Positions 1-8,844 of a stretch of 64,000 nucleotides of DNA are shown piece by piece. A program made the translations under genes and the position numbers. The stretch spans positions 1-64,000 of the forward strand of contig JAJTWZ010000014.1 of the NCBI GenBank assembly GCA_021463145.1, read 5' to 3'. Each line of letters starts with the position of its first letter. The stretch's first letter is position 1. The DNA is from Blastocatellia bacterium. GTDB taxonomy: Bacteria; Acidobacteriota; Blastocatellia; UBA7656; JADIYM01. Under the pieces are notes generated by a model that was not told the origin of the DNA, searched no databases, and saw only the letters and a program-made list of their open reading frames with translations.

Positions 1-368
1 CATCCTTCAGGAAATCCTGTAATCCTCTTCAATCCTGTAATCCTGTCTACTCTTTCTGAGGAGAAGAGTTGACAGGATTTACAGGATTTACAGGATTAAC
101 AAGATTGCTTGAAGGCTGTTCAGAAAGGCGCGATTCGAGTTTCATAGACGTCTTCATCCTTCAGGAAATCCTGTAATCCTCTTCAATCCTGTAATCCTGT
201 CTACTCTTTCTGAGGAGAAGAGTTGACAGGATTACAGGATTTACAGGATTTACAGGATTAACAAGATTGCTTGAAAGCTGTTCAGGAAGGCGTTCTTCGA
301 GCTTCATAGACGTCTTCATCCTTCAGGAAATCCTGTAATCCTCTTCAATCCTGTAATCCTGTCTACTC
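1..368. repeat. Tandem array of hairpin-forming repeat units
   Basis: Two full units and one partial unit begin at 1, 155 and 317, giving periods of 154 and 162 bases. Each full unit carries an inverted repeat: an arm with AATCCTGTAATCCTGTCT (31-54 in unit 1) faces an arm with AAGAGTTGACAGGATT (64-88), around a short TCTGAGGAG loop. The right arm also contains a 9-bp tandem motif, ACAGGATTT, in different copy number in the two full units, which explains the period difference. The third unit stops inside its left arm, next to the TAA stop of the neighbouring minus-strand gene. The array may act as a transcription end for that gene or be a mobile or REP-like palindrome array. It may continue left of the window. 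Confidence 0.85.
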
Positions 369-1685
369 TTACTTCGGGTAACCCGCCTGCGTCATCGTCC
401 GCTCGGTGGCAGCCTGCGCGGCTTCGAGCGCGGCGTCCACACTCGTCTGGCCCGCGAGCGCACCGGCCAGCGACTGGCCCACCTGGGTGCCGATGCCCTG
501 GAACTCGGGGATGGCCACGAACTGGACGCCAGTGTACGGAACGGGCTCGGCTGTCGGGTGGAGCGGATCGGCAGCCAGGATCGCGCTGAGCACGAAGCCC
601 GCGAACGGCGCGGCCTTCGCATACTCGGCGTTCTTGTAGGTGGAGTGGCGCGTGCCAGGCGGAACCAGCGCCCAACCGTCCGTCTGTCCGACCATGGCGA
701 TGTATTCCTTCGACGTCGCCCACTTCACGAACTGCTTAGCCTCCGCCGACTGCTTCGACGACGTGGGAATCGCGAGCCCCCATGACCAGAGCCAGCCCGC
801 GCCGTTCGGCACCCTGCCCGTCGGCGCCGCGGTGAAACCGGTCGTCTCGGCCACCTTGCTCTGCTTGGGATCGAAGACGTATCCGGCGGCCGACGTCGCG
901 TCGATCCACATCGCGCAGTTACCGCTCGCGAAGAGCGCGCGGCATTCGTTGTGGCCGTTCGAGCTCGATCCGGGCGGGCCGTACCTGGTCAGGAGCTCCG
1001 TGTACATCCCGACAGCCTCCTTCCACGCGGGCGAAGTCAGCTGCGGCTTCCACTCCATGTCGAACCAGCGGCCGCCGAAAGTGTTGACCATCGTCGTGAC
1101 GAACGCCATGTTCTCGCCCCAGCCCGGTTTGCCGCGGAGCGCGATGCCGTAGACCTTGTTTTCGGGGTCGTGCAGTTTCGAAGCGTACTCGCGAATCTGC
1201 TCGTAGGTCGGGTGCTCGGGCATCGTGATGCCCGCCTTCTCGAACAGATCTTTCCGGTAGAAGGTAAACGAGCTCTCGGCATAGAACGGAACCGCGTACA
1301 TCTTCCCGTCGACGGTGAAGCCCTTCCTCACCGGCTCGAGCAGGTCCGCGTAATCGTAGTCGTCGCCGAGGTCGTCGACGGCGACGAGCTTGCCCTGCTT
1401 GCCCCATATTGGAGTCTCGTAGGCACCGAGCGTGATGACGTCGAACTGACCGCCGCCGGTCGTGATGTCGGTCGTCACGCGCTGCCGCAGGACGTTCTCT
1501 TCGAGCACGACCCACTCGAGCTCGATCCCCGTCTTCTCCTCGAACTGCTTCGAGAGCCGCTGCATGACGATCATATCTGCGTTGTTGACGGTTGCGATCG
1601 TCAGCTTCTTCCTTGCAGGGCCGGTGTTGCAGGCTGCCAGAAGTGCGAATGCGATCAGCGTCGCGGCGAGTCGAAGTCGGATCAT
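369..1685 (-). CDS. Sugar (polyol-type) ABC transporter substrate-binding lipoprotein
   Basis: Predicted 438-aa extracytoplasmic solute-binding protein of family 1, most like mannitol/sorbitol or other sugar binders. It would capture substrate outside the inner membrane and hand it to an ABC permease. The start at 1685 gives a hydrophobic signal peptide ending in a lipobox (LLAAC, Cys about residue 19), and GAGGAG lies just upstream; a longer in-frame start at 1826 would bury the signal peptide. The segment DGKMYAVPFYAESSFTFYRK and the later GWLWSWGLAIP are typical of the family. No permease or ATPase gene lies upstream, so any partners would be left of the window. Substrate identity is inferred. 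Confidence 0.85.
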   Translation of the reverse strand: MIRLRLAATLIAFALLAACNTGPARKKLTIATVNNADMIVMQRLSKQFEEKTGIELEWVVLEENVLRQRVTTDITTGGGQFDVITLGAYETPIWGKQGKLVAVDDLGDDYDYADLLEPVRKGFTVDGKMYAVPFYAESSFTFYRKDLFEKAGITMPEHPTYEQIREYASKLHDPENKVYGIALRGKPGWGENMAFVTTMVNTFGGRWFDMEWKPQLTSPAWKEAVGMYTELLTRYGPPGSSSNGHNECRALFASGNCAMWIDATSAAGYVFDPKQSKVAETTGFTAAPTGRVPNGAGWLWSWGLAIPTSSKQSAEAKQFVKWATSKEYIAMVGQTDGWALVPPGTRHSTYKNAEYAKAAPFAGFVLSAILAADPLHPTAEPVPYTGVQFVAIPEFQGIGTQVGQSLAGALAGQTSVDAALEAAQAATERTMTQAGYPK

Positions 1686-1813
1686 GCTGGGTCTCCTCAG
1701 GCGGGAAGTACCGGGCGTCGGCAGTGTACACGGGATGCGGGGCAGGGCGATGGGTTGCTCTTGTCCGGTCGTGACTTGCCGGCGTATGGACACCCAATGG
1801 CTAACGCGCCTGT

Positions 1814-1843
1814 TTGACCTCGGCATGTGCTCCGTCGTAGTGT
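1814..1843 (+). promoter_or_regulatory. Candidate promoter for the amidohydrolase
   Basis: TTGACC (1814-1819), an 18-bp spacer and TAGTGT (1838-1843). Only 7 nt separate the -10 element from the ATG at 1851, so the transcript would start at or next to the start codon. Confidence 0.45.
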
Positions 1844-1850
1844 CGCGGCC

Positions 1851-3158
1851 ATGAAAATCGCTCGCCGCTCACTCGTCGCATTAGGCGCGCTCGTCCTGCT
1901 GTTCGGGGCGCCTTCCGTCCACGCCCAGTCGCCCGCAAAGCGCGCGACCGTTATCAAGGCCGCAAGGATGTTCGACGGGGTCTCGGCGTCGTTGATCCCG
2001 AACGCCGTCGTGATCGTCGAAGGCAACCGGATCGCACAGGCCGGCAGCGGTCTTCCGATACCGCCGACGGCGGAGGTGATCGACCTTGGCGACGCGACGA
2101 TCCTGCCGGGGTTCATCGACTGCCACGTCCACCTCACGATCGAGCTTTCGGGCGACTGGCCAAACCAGGCGCTCCGGCAGACCTCGGCGGATGCCGCAAT
2201 CAAGGCCACCCGTTACGCGCAGCGAACGTTGGAGGCCGGGTTCACCACGGTTCGCGACGTCGGCGGGGGCGACTTCGTGGATGTCGCGCTCGCGAGAGCG
2301 ATCGATGCGGGCACGATTCCGGGACCACGGATGTTTCCGTCGGGTCACGGCATCGGGATAACTGGCGGACACGGCGACGAGAACGGGTTTCGTCCGGGAC
2401 TGCTCGATCACGGCATCAGGGAGGGCATCGCCAACGGCGCTGACGAAGTACGCGCATCGATTCGGTATCAGGTGAAGTACGGCGCGAAGAGCATCAAGGT
2501 GATAGCCACCGGCGGCGTGCTGTCGGAGGGCGACGAGATCGGCGCGCAGCAGATGACGGACGACGAACTGCGCGCTGCTGTCGATGAAGCGCACAAGCTG
2601 GGACGCAAGATTGCGGCGCACGCGCACGGGACCTCGGGAATCAAGGCGGCGGCGCGAGCGGGAGTCGATTCGGTCGAGCACTCGAGCTTCCTCGACGACG
2701 AGGCTGTCGCGTTGCTCGTGGCTAAGGGGACGTTCGTCGTCCCCACGCTGCTGGCCGGATACACGGTCGAAGCTGGCGCGAAGGACGGGACGTTGCCGCT
2801 CTTTGCGCGCGAGAAGGCGCTGGACGCGGCGGCCAACATGCGGCGATCGTTCAGGAAAGCTGTCGATGGGAAGGTACGGATCGCGTTCGGGACGGACTCG
2901 GGCGTCTCGGCGCACGGAGGCAATGCGCGCGAGTTTGGATTGATGGTCAAGAACGGGATGTCGCCTGCTGGCGCGCTGTTTGCGGCGACACGCGAGGCCG
3001 CGGCGTTGCTCGGTAATGGCGACATTGGCGCGATCTCTGCCGGTAAGCTGGCGGACATCGTCGCGGTACCCGGCGATCCGCTCGTGGACATCACGGTGAC
3101 GGAGCGGGTGACGTTCGTGATGAAGGACGGCCTGGTGGTGCGAGGCGCTGGCCGGTAG
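1851..3158 (+). CDS. Exported metal-dependent amidohydrolase (imidazolonepropionase/prolidase-like)
   Basis: A 435-aa hydrolase of the amidohydrolase superfamily, likely periplasmic. Residues 1-26 form a signal peptide ending in VHAQ. The metal-binding HxH is in GFIDCHVHLT; the bridging-lysine region is KSIKVIATGGVLS; further ligands are in KIAAHAHG, DSVEHSS and IAFGTDSG. This order matches the COG1228 group, which includes imidazolonepropionase and Xaa-Pro dipeptidases. Exported members often cleave dipeptides or cyclic amides, but the substrate cannot be read from sequence. The start at 1851 is chosen because it opens the signal peptide directly and fits the promoter spacing; an in-frame start at 1827 is less likely. 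It diverges from the substrate-binding protein. Confidence 0.85.
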   Translation: MKIARRSLVALGALVLLFGAPSVHAQSPAKRATVIKAARMFDGVSASLIPNAVVIVEGNRIAQAGSGLPIPPTAEVIDLGDATILPGFIDCHVHLTIELSGDWPNQALRQTSADAAIKATRYAQRTLEAGFTTVRDVGGGDFVDVALARAIDAGTIPGPRMFPSGHGIGITGGHGDENGFRPGLLDHGIREGIANGADEVRASIRYQVKYGAKSIKVIATGGVLSEGDEIGAQQMTDDELRAAVDEAHKLGRKIAAHAHGTSGIKAAARAGVDSVEHSSFLDDEAVALLVAKGTFVVPTLLAGYTVEAGAKDGTLPLFAREKALDAAANMRRSFRKAVDGKVRIAFGTDSGVSAHGGNAREFGLMVKNGMSPAGALFAATREAAALLGNGDIGAISAGKLADIVAVPGDPLVDITVTERVTFVMKDGLVVRGAGR

Positions 3159-3180
3159 CCGGGGCTCTCAGGCGCAATTG

Positions 3181-3231
3181 AGCGAGCGGGTGGCGCGTCG
3201 AGGCGCGCTGCTCGGGGCCGACCCGCTCGCT
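3181..3231. terminator. Perfect 11-bp inverted repeat after the amidohydrolase
   Basis: AGCGAGCGGGT (3181-3191) pairs exactly with ACCCGCTCGCT (3221-3231) around a 29-nt loop, 22 nt after the stop codon. No T-tract follows, so it may be a Rho-assisted end or an mRNA-stabilising hairpin. Its right arm belongs to a short dispersed repeat also found inside ftsY. Confidence 0.5.
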
Positions 3232-3302
3232 GCCGCTCGCGGTGACGAGAGCACGAAAATCCGTTGCCGGCGACCGCCGAGAAGGCGCACTATGACCGGG
3301 CA

Positions 3303-3848
3303 ATGGCGATCTACTGTCCACAATGCGGGTCGCAGCGGATGTCGAGCGACGTCCGGTTCTGCTCTCGGTGCGGATTCAACCTCGAGAGCGTCGAGCATCT
3401 GGTCGCAACGGCCGGACTGGCGGCGGCTCCTGTGGCAGCGCCGGCCCCAATGCTTGCGCCAGTGTCTCCGCGCAAGCACGGAATCAGGGTAGGAGCCAAG
3501 ATCCTGTTCGCCAGCATCGTGTCATTTCCGGTGATCTTCGCGTTCGCCATCGCAGCGGGAACCCCGGGCCCGCTTTCGGCCACCGGATTGCTGTTCCTTC
3601 TTGGCGTTTCACGCATGATCTACGCGCGACTGTTCGAGGACGAATTCCCGCAACCGGCGGCGCCCCTGCCGCTCGTTGCTGCCCCACCCTCCGCCGCCGC
3701 ACTCCCGTCCTACCGGGCGCCAGTCTCGTTCGCTCCGCCGCGCGGCGCGACTACCGGCGAACTCCAGGCACCACCGAGCGTCACCGAGCATACAACCAAC
3801 CTGCTCGATCGACCCAATGTGGCCCACGCGGCCGAAGAGAACCACTGA
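3303..3848 (+). CDS. Zinc-ribbon membrane protein, function unknown
   Basis: A 181-aa protein starting MAIYCPQCGSQ. Residues 4-25 form a zinc ribbon with two CxxC pairs (CPQC and CSRC). An Ala/Pro-rich linker follows, then two hydrophobic segments (about 63-82 and 87-105) that look like a transmembrane hairpin, then a Pro/Ala-rich tail. The ribbon should be cytoplasmic. The start at 3303 puts the first CxxC at the N-terminus as usual for such proteins; an upstream in-frame ATG at 3264 adds an unrelated stretch. The next gene is convergent, so context gives no function. Confidence 0.65.
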   Translation: MAIYCPQCGSQRMSSDVRFCSRCGFNLESVEHLVATAGLAAAPVAAPAPMLAPVSPRKHGIRVGAKILFASIVSFPVIFAFAIAAGTPGPLSATGLLFLLGVSRMIYARLFEDEFPQPAAPLPLVAAPPSAAALPSYRAPVSFAPPRGATTGELQAPPSVTEHTTNLLDRPNVAHAAEENH

Positions 3849-3894
3849 ATCCGCCGATCGGGCCAACCATGCCAATCGGCGTCAATCCGCGGAT

Positions 3895-4242
3895 TCACCC
3901 GGGAGGCCACGCCAGCGGCCGTCCGCCAAGCAGGTGGACGTGCAGGTGGAACACCGACTGCCCGCCGTCCGGCCCGGTGTTGATTACCGTTCGATAACCG
4001 GAATCCGTCACTCCCAGCCGCTCCGCGATCTCGGCCGCGACGCGAAGCAGCCGTCCGAGCACCTCGGTGTGGCCATCGGTCGCCGAAGCGAGCGAGACGA
4101 CGTGCTCTCGCGGGATGATGAGCACGTGGTGGGGCGCCTGGGGATTCAGATCCCCGAAGGCGACGACGGCGTCGTCCTCGTGCAGGAACGTCGCGGGGAT
4201 CGCTCCCGAGGCGATCTTGCAGAAGATGCAGCTGGTATCCAT
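3895..4242 (-). CDS. HIT-family (HINT-like) nucleotide hydrolase
   Basis: A 115-aa cytosolic protein of the histidine triad family, which hydrolyses purine phosphoramidates such as AMP-lysine or AMP-NH2. The N-terminus has the typical CIFCKI(A) start with paired cysteines, and the C-terminus has the triad HLHVHLLGG. Length equals that of HINT proteins. It lies 22 nt downstream of murA in the same direction and is probably cotranscribed with it. Confidence 0.93.
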   Translation of the reverse strand: MDTSCIFCKIASGAIPATFLHEDDAVVAFGDLNPQAPHHVLIIPREHVVSLASATDGHTEVLGRLLRVAAEIAERLGVTDSGYRTVINTGPDGGQSVFHLHVHLLGGRPLAWPPG

Positions 4243-4264
4243 CGCCTGGTCCGTTCCTTTCCGG

Positions 4265-5524
4265 CTATTCGCGAAACCGTTCGATCTGTCCGCCGACCGA
4301 CCGCAGCTTCTCTTCGATCTTCTCGTAGCCGCGATCGATGTGGTAAACGCGGTCCACGATGGTCTCGCCGTCCGCGGCGAGCCCCGCGACGACCAATGAA
4401 GCGCTCGCGCGCAGGTCCGACGCCTGCACCTTCGCCCCCGTCATCCGCCCGCCGCCCTCCACGATCGCCTGCTTGCCCTGGATGTGGATCCGGGCGCCCA
4501 TTCGAGCGAGTTCCGAAGCGTGCATGAACCGGTTCTCGAAGATGTTCTCGGTGATGACCGAAGTGCCTTCCGCCCGCGTCATCAGCGCCATGTACTGCGC
4601 CTGCATGTCGGTCGGGAAGCCGGGGTACTCCTGCGTCACGATGTCGAGCGCCTTGAGCCCGCCGTTTGCGTGGACGTTCAACGTGAACTGGTTCGGCTGT
4701 TCGATGTGGACGCCAGCCTGGCGCATGTGCGCGATGACCGAGCCGAGATGATCCGGCCGGCAGTTGCAGAGCTCGAGTTCGCCTCCGGTAAGCGCGGCGG
4801 CTGCAAGGAACGTCCCCGTCTCGATGCGATCGGGAATGATCGTGTGACCCGCGCCGCCCAGCTTCTCCACTCCCTCGATGCGGATCGTCGACGTGCCGGC
4901 TCCAGTCACGCGGGCTCCCATCTTGTTGAGCAGTTCGGCGAGGTCCTCGATCTCGGGCTCGCGCGCGGCGTTGTCGAGCACCGTCACGCCCTCGGCAAGG
5001 GACGCGGCCATCATCAGATTCTCCGTCCCGGTAACAGTGATCTTCGGAAAGAAGACGTTGGCGCCTTTCAAGCGGCCGGCGCGGGCGACGATCGTGCCGT
5101 TCTCGAGCGAGATGACCGCCCCCAGCACCTCGAGCGCCCGAAGATGGAGGTCGACCGGCCGCTGGCCGATCGCGCATCCGCCCGGCAGGCTGACTCGCGC
5201 CTCGCCGAACCTGGCGAGCAGCGGGCCGAGCGCGAGAACGGACGCCCGCATGCTCTTCACGAGCTCGTATGGCGCCTCGAAGAACTCGATGTTCGAGGCC
5301 GTCACCTTCAGCGTAGCCTGTTCAGGCATCAGGACGCCGCAACCGAGGTCCTCGAGCAGGCGGCGCATCGTGATGATGTCGCGAACGTAGGGCAGGTTGT
5401 GGAAGGTTACGGTCCCCGAAGAGAGCAGGGCGGCAGCGAGGCACGGAAGCGCCGAGTTCTTCGCTCCGCTGATCTGAACGCGTCCTTCCAGAGGACGCCC
5501 GCCGACGATTCGAAATTTGTCCAT
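4265..5524 (-). CDS. murA: UDP-N-acetylglucosamine 1-carboxyvinyltransferase
   Basis: A 419-aa MurA, which transfers enolpyruvate from PEP to UDP-GlcNAc in the first committed step of peptidoglycan synthesis (cytosol). The N-terminus [14 protein letters not shown] and catalytic Lys22 (SGAKNSALP) are present. The active-site loop [14 protein letters not shown] carries Cys117, the residue attacked by fosfomycin. Full family length. The start at 5524 matches the family; the frame stays open far upstream but that extension runs antisense through another gene. Followed at 22 nt by the HIT gene. Confidence 0.97.
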   Translation of the reverse strand: MDKFRIVGGRPLEGRVQISGAKNSALPCLAAALLSSGTVTFHNLPYVRDIITMRRLLEDLGCGVLMPEQATLKVTASNIEFFEAPYELVKSMRASVLALGPLLARFGEARVSLPGGCAIGQRPVDLHLRALEVLGAVISLENGTIVARAGRLKGANVFFPKITVTGTENLMMAASLAEGVTVLDNAAREPEIEDLAELLNKMGARVTGAGTSTIRIEGVEKLGGAGHTIIPDRIETGTFLAAAALTGGELELCNCRPDHLGSVIAHMRQAGVHIEQPNQFTLNVHANGGLKALDIVTQEYPGFPTDMQAQYMALMTRAEGTSVITENIFENRFMHASELARMGARIHIQGKQAIVEGGGRMTGAKVQASDLRASASLVVAGLAADGETIVDRVYHIDRGYEKIEEKLRSVGGQIERFRE

Positions 5525-5601
5525 GGTTCGAGCCGCGGATGCTACCACATCGCAACGTCGCCGGCCGGCCATCCTGTCGCCCCTTCGGTGCTGCGTCGGC
5601 G

Positions 5602-5610
5602 TGCTATACT
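5602..5610 (+). promoter_or_regulatory. Extended -10 promoter for the coiled-coil protein
   Basis: TGCTATACT matches the extended -10 form TGnTATAAT. No good -35 is seen, as is common with extended -10 sites. The start codon is 37 nt downstream, preceded by a GAGGTGAG ribosome site. Confidence 0.5.
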
Positions 5611-5647
5611 GCGCCCAAGTCACGCTTTTCTTCGCGAGGTGAGTGTT

Positions 5648-6529
5648 ATGTCCATACGCGCACTGTTGCCAGCAGCCGTGTTCGTGGCGCTGTTTTCGGT
5701 GAGCCCTGCTTTCGCGCAGGATCCCAAGAATCCACCGCCAGACGAACCGACTCCCACAATGACCACAGAGGACGTCATTCCCGTTCAGGTAGCTCCGGCC
5801 GCGGACCCGCAGGCGGCCGATGCTCCGGCAGCCGACGACTCGATGACGCCAGAGGAACGCGCCGACGCAGCCGCATCGGCCAAGGCTCCGGGCGGTGACG
5901 AAGGTCAGTCCGATGCAGCCGCCCCGAAAGGCAAAAAGGTTTCGCAGGCGGAGCTCGACTGGCGCAACAGATACTCCGAAGCCGACGAGGCCGCAAACGC
6001 GGCCGAGCGCGCCGCGCTCGATGCCGAGCTTCGCGCCAACCAGATGAAGAACGAGCTCGCTGGATCTTCGACCGTTGCGGAACGGAACAACGCGGCCGCC
6101 GCGCTCGAGGCTCAGGGCGAAGAGGTCCGCCGGCTGCGGGCAGAAGCAGCCGCAGCCCGCGCCGAGGCAAATCGAGTCAAGGCAGTTGGAGATCGTGGCC
6201 GATTCAAGCCTGACGCTGGCCCTTCCGCTACGACCAAGGACGGCGCGATCAATCCGGCCTACTTCGCTCTGGGTGTCCAGAACGCACGCACCAAGGTCGC
6301 GGATGCCGAACGTCGCATCGAGGTCTACCAGAGCCGAATCGTCGAACTGAGGGGACGAATCCTGCAGACGACCGGTTCTGGCGACAATTTCGCAGTCGCC
6401 AAGATCAAGGATGAGCTCGCACAGGCGGAGGCGGATCTTTCCGATGCACAGGCGGCCCGCGACGCGGCGCAGGTGCAACTCGACCAGGCGCAGACAGAGG
6501 CCAGCGCCGCGGGTGTGCGGGTTCCGTAG
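5648..6529 (+). CDS. Exported Ala-rich coiled-coil protein, function unknown
   Basis: A 293-aa protein with a clear signal peptide (MSIRALLPAAVFVALFSVSP, cleavage near AFAQ at residue 23). An acidic Pro/Ala-rich segment (about 25-105) is followed by long Ala/Glu/Arg heptad stretches (about 108-175 and 208-285), predicted coiled coil. Likely periplasmic or envelope-attached. A strong Shine-Dalgarno, GAGGTGAG, fixes the start. It diverges from murA, leaving an intergenic region of about 120 bp. No enzyme motif is visible. A structural role in the cell envelope is only a guess. Confidence 0.75.
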   Translation: MSIRALLPAAVFVALFSVSPAFAQDPKNPPPDEPTPTMTTEDVIPVQVAPAADPQAADAPAADDSMTPEERADAAASAKAPGGDEGQSDAAAPKGKKVSQAELDWRNRYSEADEAANAAERAALDAELRANQMKNELAGSSTVAERNNAAAALEAQGEEVRRLRAEAAAARAEANRVKAVGDRGRFKPDAGPSATTKDGAINPAYFALGVQNARTKVADAERRIEVYQSRIVELRGRILQTTGSGDNFAVAKIKDELAQAEADLSDAQAARDAAQVQLDQAQTEASAAGVRVP

Positions 6530-6623
6530 CGGAACCGGTTCGACTGTGTCCGGTTACTGTCGCGTGGCGCGAACGGGTCTTCGGGCGTCGAACCCGCGGA
6601 CCCGTTGATTTCAGGTCGCGCGA

Positions 6624-7994
6624 ATGGCAGACATACTGCTCGTCGAAGACAAGGACAGCCTGCGGCAGATGCTGCGGCTCACGCTCGAAAACGCTGGCCA
6701 CTCGGTCGAGGCCACCGGCGATCCGGCCGAAGCCATCAAGCGGCTCGAACGGGTGAGGTTCAGGTTGGTCCTCACCGACCTTCGAATGCCGGGAGCTTCC
6801 GGTCTCGACGTGCTGCGGTCAGCCCGCTCGGCCGACGGATTGCTGCCAGTCGTCGTGATGACGGCGTATGGATCGATCGACGAGGCGGTTCAGGCGATGA
6901 AGGACGGGGCCTACGACTTCCTTCAGAAGCCGGTCGACAGCCGCCATCTGCTGCTGATCGTCGAAAGAGCTCTCGAAGCGGGCAGGCTGCGAACCGAGAA
7001 CGTGTTGCTGCGGGAAGAGTACGCGAACCAGTACGACTTTCCCCGGATCATCGGGGACTCGGCCGCCATCAGGAACGCCGCGAAGCTCGTGCAGCAGGTG
7101 GCGCCGCGATCGTCGACGGTTCTGCTGCTCGGCGAATCGGGCACCGGAAAGGAGCTGTTCGCGCGGGCCGTACATCAGCTCAGCGATCGTGCCAAGGGGC
7201 CGTTCATCGCGCTCAACTGCGCGGCGATACCCGAAACGCTCATCGAGAACGAGCTTTTCGGTCACGAGAGAGGGGCCTACACGGGCGCCGATACGAGGCG
7301 GGCCGGAAAGTTCGAGCTTGCTCACGGCGGCACGCTGTTTCTCGACGAGATCGGCGAGCTGCCGCTTGCGGTCCAGTCGAAGCTGTTGCGGGCGCTCGAA
7401 AGCGGCCGTGTGACTCGGCTCGGGGGTTCCCTCGAGCTCGACGTAGACGTCCGAGTCGTCGCGGCGACGAATCGCGACCTGCCGGCGGCGGTAGCCGAAA
7501 AGGCGTTCCGCGAGGATCTCTACTTCCGGCTCGCGGTCTTTCCTGTCGAGATTCCGCCGTTGCGCGATCGCGGGAACGACGTCGAGCGGCTCGCGGAGTT
7601 TTTTGCGGCTTCGTGCGGAGCCGAAATTCGCGGAAAGGCGATGACGATAGGGACTGCCGCGCTCGCAAGTCTGCGCGCTTACGCCTGGCCGGGGAACGTG
7701 CGCGAGTTGAGGAACTGCCTCGAAAGGGCGTGCATACTCGCCAGCGGCGACGAGATCCGTCCCGAGGACCTCGACCTGCGGGGTTCTGCCGGACGCGTCG
7801 GGGAGGAGACCCTGGCGACGATGAACTTCGACGGCACCCTCCACGAAGTGAGTGCGCGGGCAGTGGCGATCGTCGAGCGAAGGCTGATCTCCGATGCATT
7901 GGCTGCCACGGGAGGCAATCGCACGCGGGCCGCAGAACGTCTCGGCGTCAGCACGAAGACGCTGACGTCGAAGATCCGGGAGCTTGGACTTTGA
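6624..7994 (+). CDS. NtrC-family sigma-54-dependent response regulator
   Basis: A 456-aa three-domain regulator. Residues 1-118 form a receiver domain with acidic pocket VEDKD and phospho-acceptor Asp52 (LTDLRMPG). Residues about 140-370 form an AAA+ sigma-54 activation domain with Walker A GESGTGKE (170-177) and GAYTGA (217-222), the Tyr variant of the sigma-54 contact loop GAFTGA. The C-terminus has a Fis-type helix-turn-helix (GGNRTRAAERLGVSTKTLT). It would drive sigma-54 promoters when phosphorylated. No histidine kinase is adjacent. Its TGA stop overlaps the TTG start of the following ABC ATPase gene, so the two are translationally linked. Confidence 0.95.
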   Translation: MADILLVEDKDSLRQMLRLTLENAGHSVEATGDPAEAIKRLERVRFRLVLTDLRMPGASGLDVLRSARSADGLLPVVVMTAYGSIDEAVQAMKDGAYDFLQKPVDSRHLLLIVERALEAGRLRTENVLLREEYANQYDFPRIIGDSAAIRNAAKLVQQVAPRSSTVLLLGESGTGKELFARAVHQLSDRAKGPFIALNCAAIPETLIENELFGHERGAYTGADTRRAGKFELAHGGTLFLDEIGELPLAVQSKLLRALESGRVTRLGGSLELDVDVRVVAATNRDLPAAVAEKAFREDLYFRLAVFPVEIPPLRDRGNDVERLAEFFAASCGAEIRGKAMTIGTAALASLRAYAWPGNVRELRNCLERACILASGDEIRPEDLDLRGSAGRVGEETLATMNFDGTLHEVSARAVAIVERRLISDALAATGGNRTRAAERLGVSTKTLTSKIRELGL

Positions 7995-8797
7995 GCGGGA
8001 AGAGCGTTCAGACCGGCTCCGCCGGAGACGCGCCGGGCGCCGCGATCGCTTCCGGCGAAGCGCGCGAATCGGCCTCGCCTCCGGTCGTCTCCATCGCCAA
8101 CGTTACGAAGCGCTACGGAGACCTGGTCGCAGTGGACGACGTGTCGTTCGAGGTCCACGGCGAGATCCTCGGACTGCTGGGCGCGAACGGCGCCGGGAAG
8201 TCCACTCTTCTGAAGATGCTGGTCGGGTTGCTCCGCCCCGATTCCGGCCGGCTTGCCATTGACGGGCACGACGTGCGCCTCGATGCGGTGGAAGCCCGCC
8301 GTCTCGTGGGGTATCTCCCGGAGGACCTCGAACTGTACGAGCGCCTGACGGGCCGCGAGTTTTTGCGTTTCGTCACGGGCATCAAGGGCAGTGCACCCGA
8401 CGACGCGGTCCTCGACTCAGCGTTCGACGAATTCGGTATCCTCGAGAAGGCGGACCATCTGATCAAGGAATACTCGCTCGGAATGCGAAAGAAGACCGGA
8501 CTGATCGCGGCGATGGCGGGCTCGCCGCGTTTGCTCGTGCTCGACGAACCGCTGAACGCGCTGGACGCCCAGACCATGCGGCTCGTCGAGCGGAAGCTCG
8601 AGGCATTTCTCGACGCGGGCGGCGCCGTGATCCTCTCTTCTCACGTAATGGGCTTCGTCGAGCGCGTCTGTTCGCGCGTCGTCGTGCTGCGAAACGGGCG
8701 GATCTCGGCGAACGATCGCCCGGATCGGCTGCGAGAGGCAACGGGCCTCGCCGGCGCGCCGTTCGACGACGTGTTCTTCCGGTACGCGCTTGGGTAG
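7991..8797 (+). CDS. ABC transporter ATP-binding protein
   Basis: A 268-aa ABC ATPase: Walker A GANGAGKST (64-72), signature motif as SLGMRKK (162-168), Walker B LLVLDE (181-186) and the H-loop in LSSHVM. The motif style matches ABC-2-type exporters (CcmA/NatA-like), whose membrane partner is a separate permease. No permease gene is adjacent, so it is an orphan ATPase here. The start is inferred as TTG at 7991, overlapping the upstream TGA (TTGA), because the frame has no ATG or GTG before the conserved core. Residues 1-32 precede the domain. Confidence 0.9.
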   Translation: MSGKSVQTGSAGDAPGAAIASGEARESASPPVVSIANVTKRYGDLVAVDDVSFEVHGEILGLLGANGAGKSTLLKMLVGLLRPDSGRLAIDGHDVRLDAVEARRLVGYLPEDLELYERLTGREFLRFVTGIKGSAPDDAVLDSAFDEFGILEKADHLIKEYSLGMRKKTGLIAAMAGSPRLLVLDEPLNALDAQTMRLVERKLEAFLDAGGAVILSSHVMGFVERVCSRVVVLRNGRISANDRPDRLREATGLAGAPFDDVFFRYALG

Positions 8798-8844
8798 GGA
8801 GGCACATCTCCCGGCCCCGATCTGACGTAGCGAGGGCTCGACCC

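Noticed and set aside
1-368. CRISPR array
   Set aside because: Units are 154-162 bp and nearly identical throughout, with no short repeat and unique spacer pattern.
5525-6478. Long N-terminal extension of murA on the minus strand
   Set aside because: The open frame runs antisense through a well-supported plus-strand gene; MurA homologues start at the ATG at 5524.
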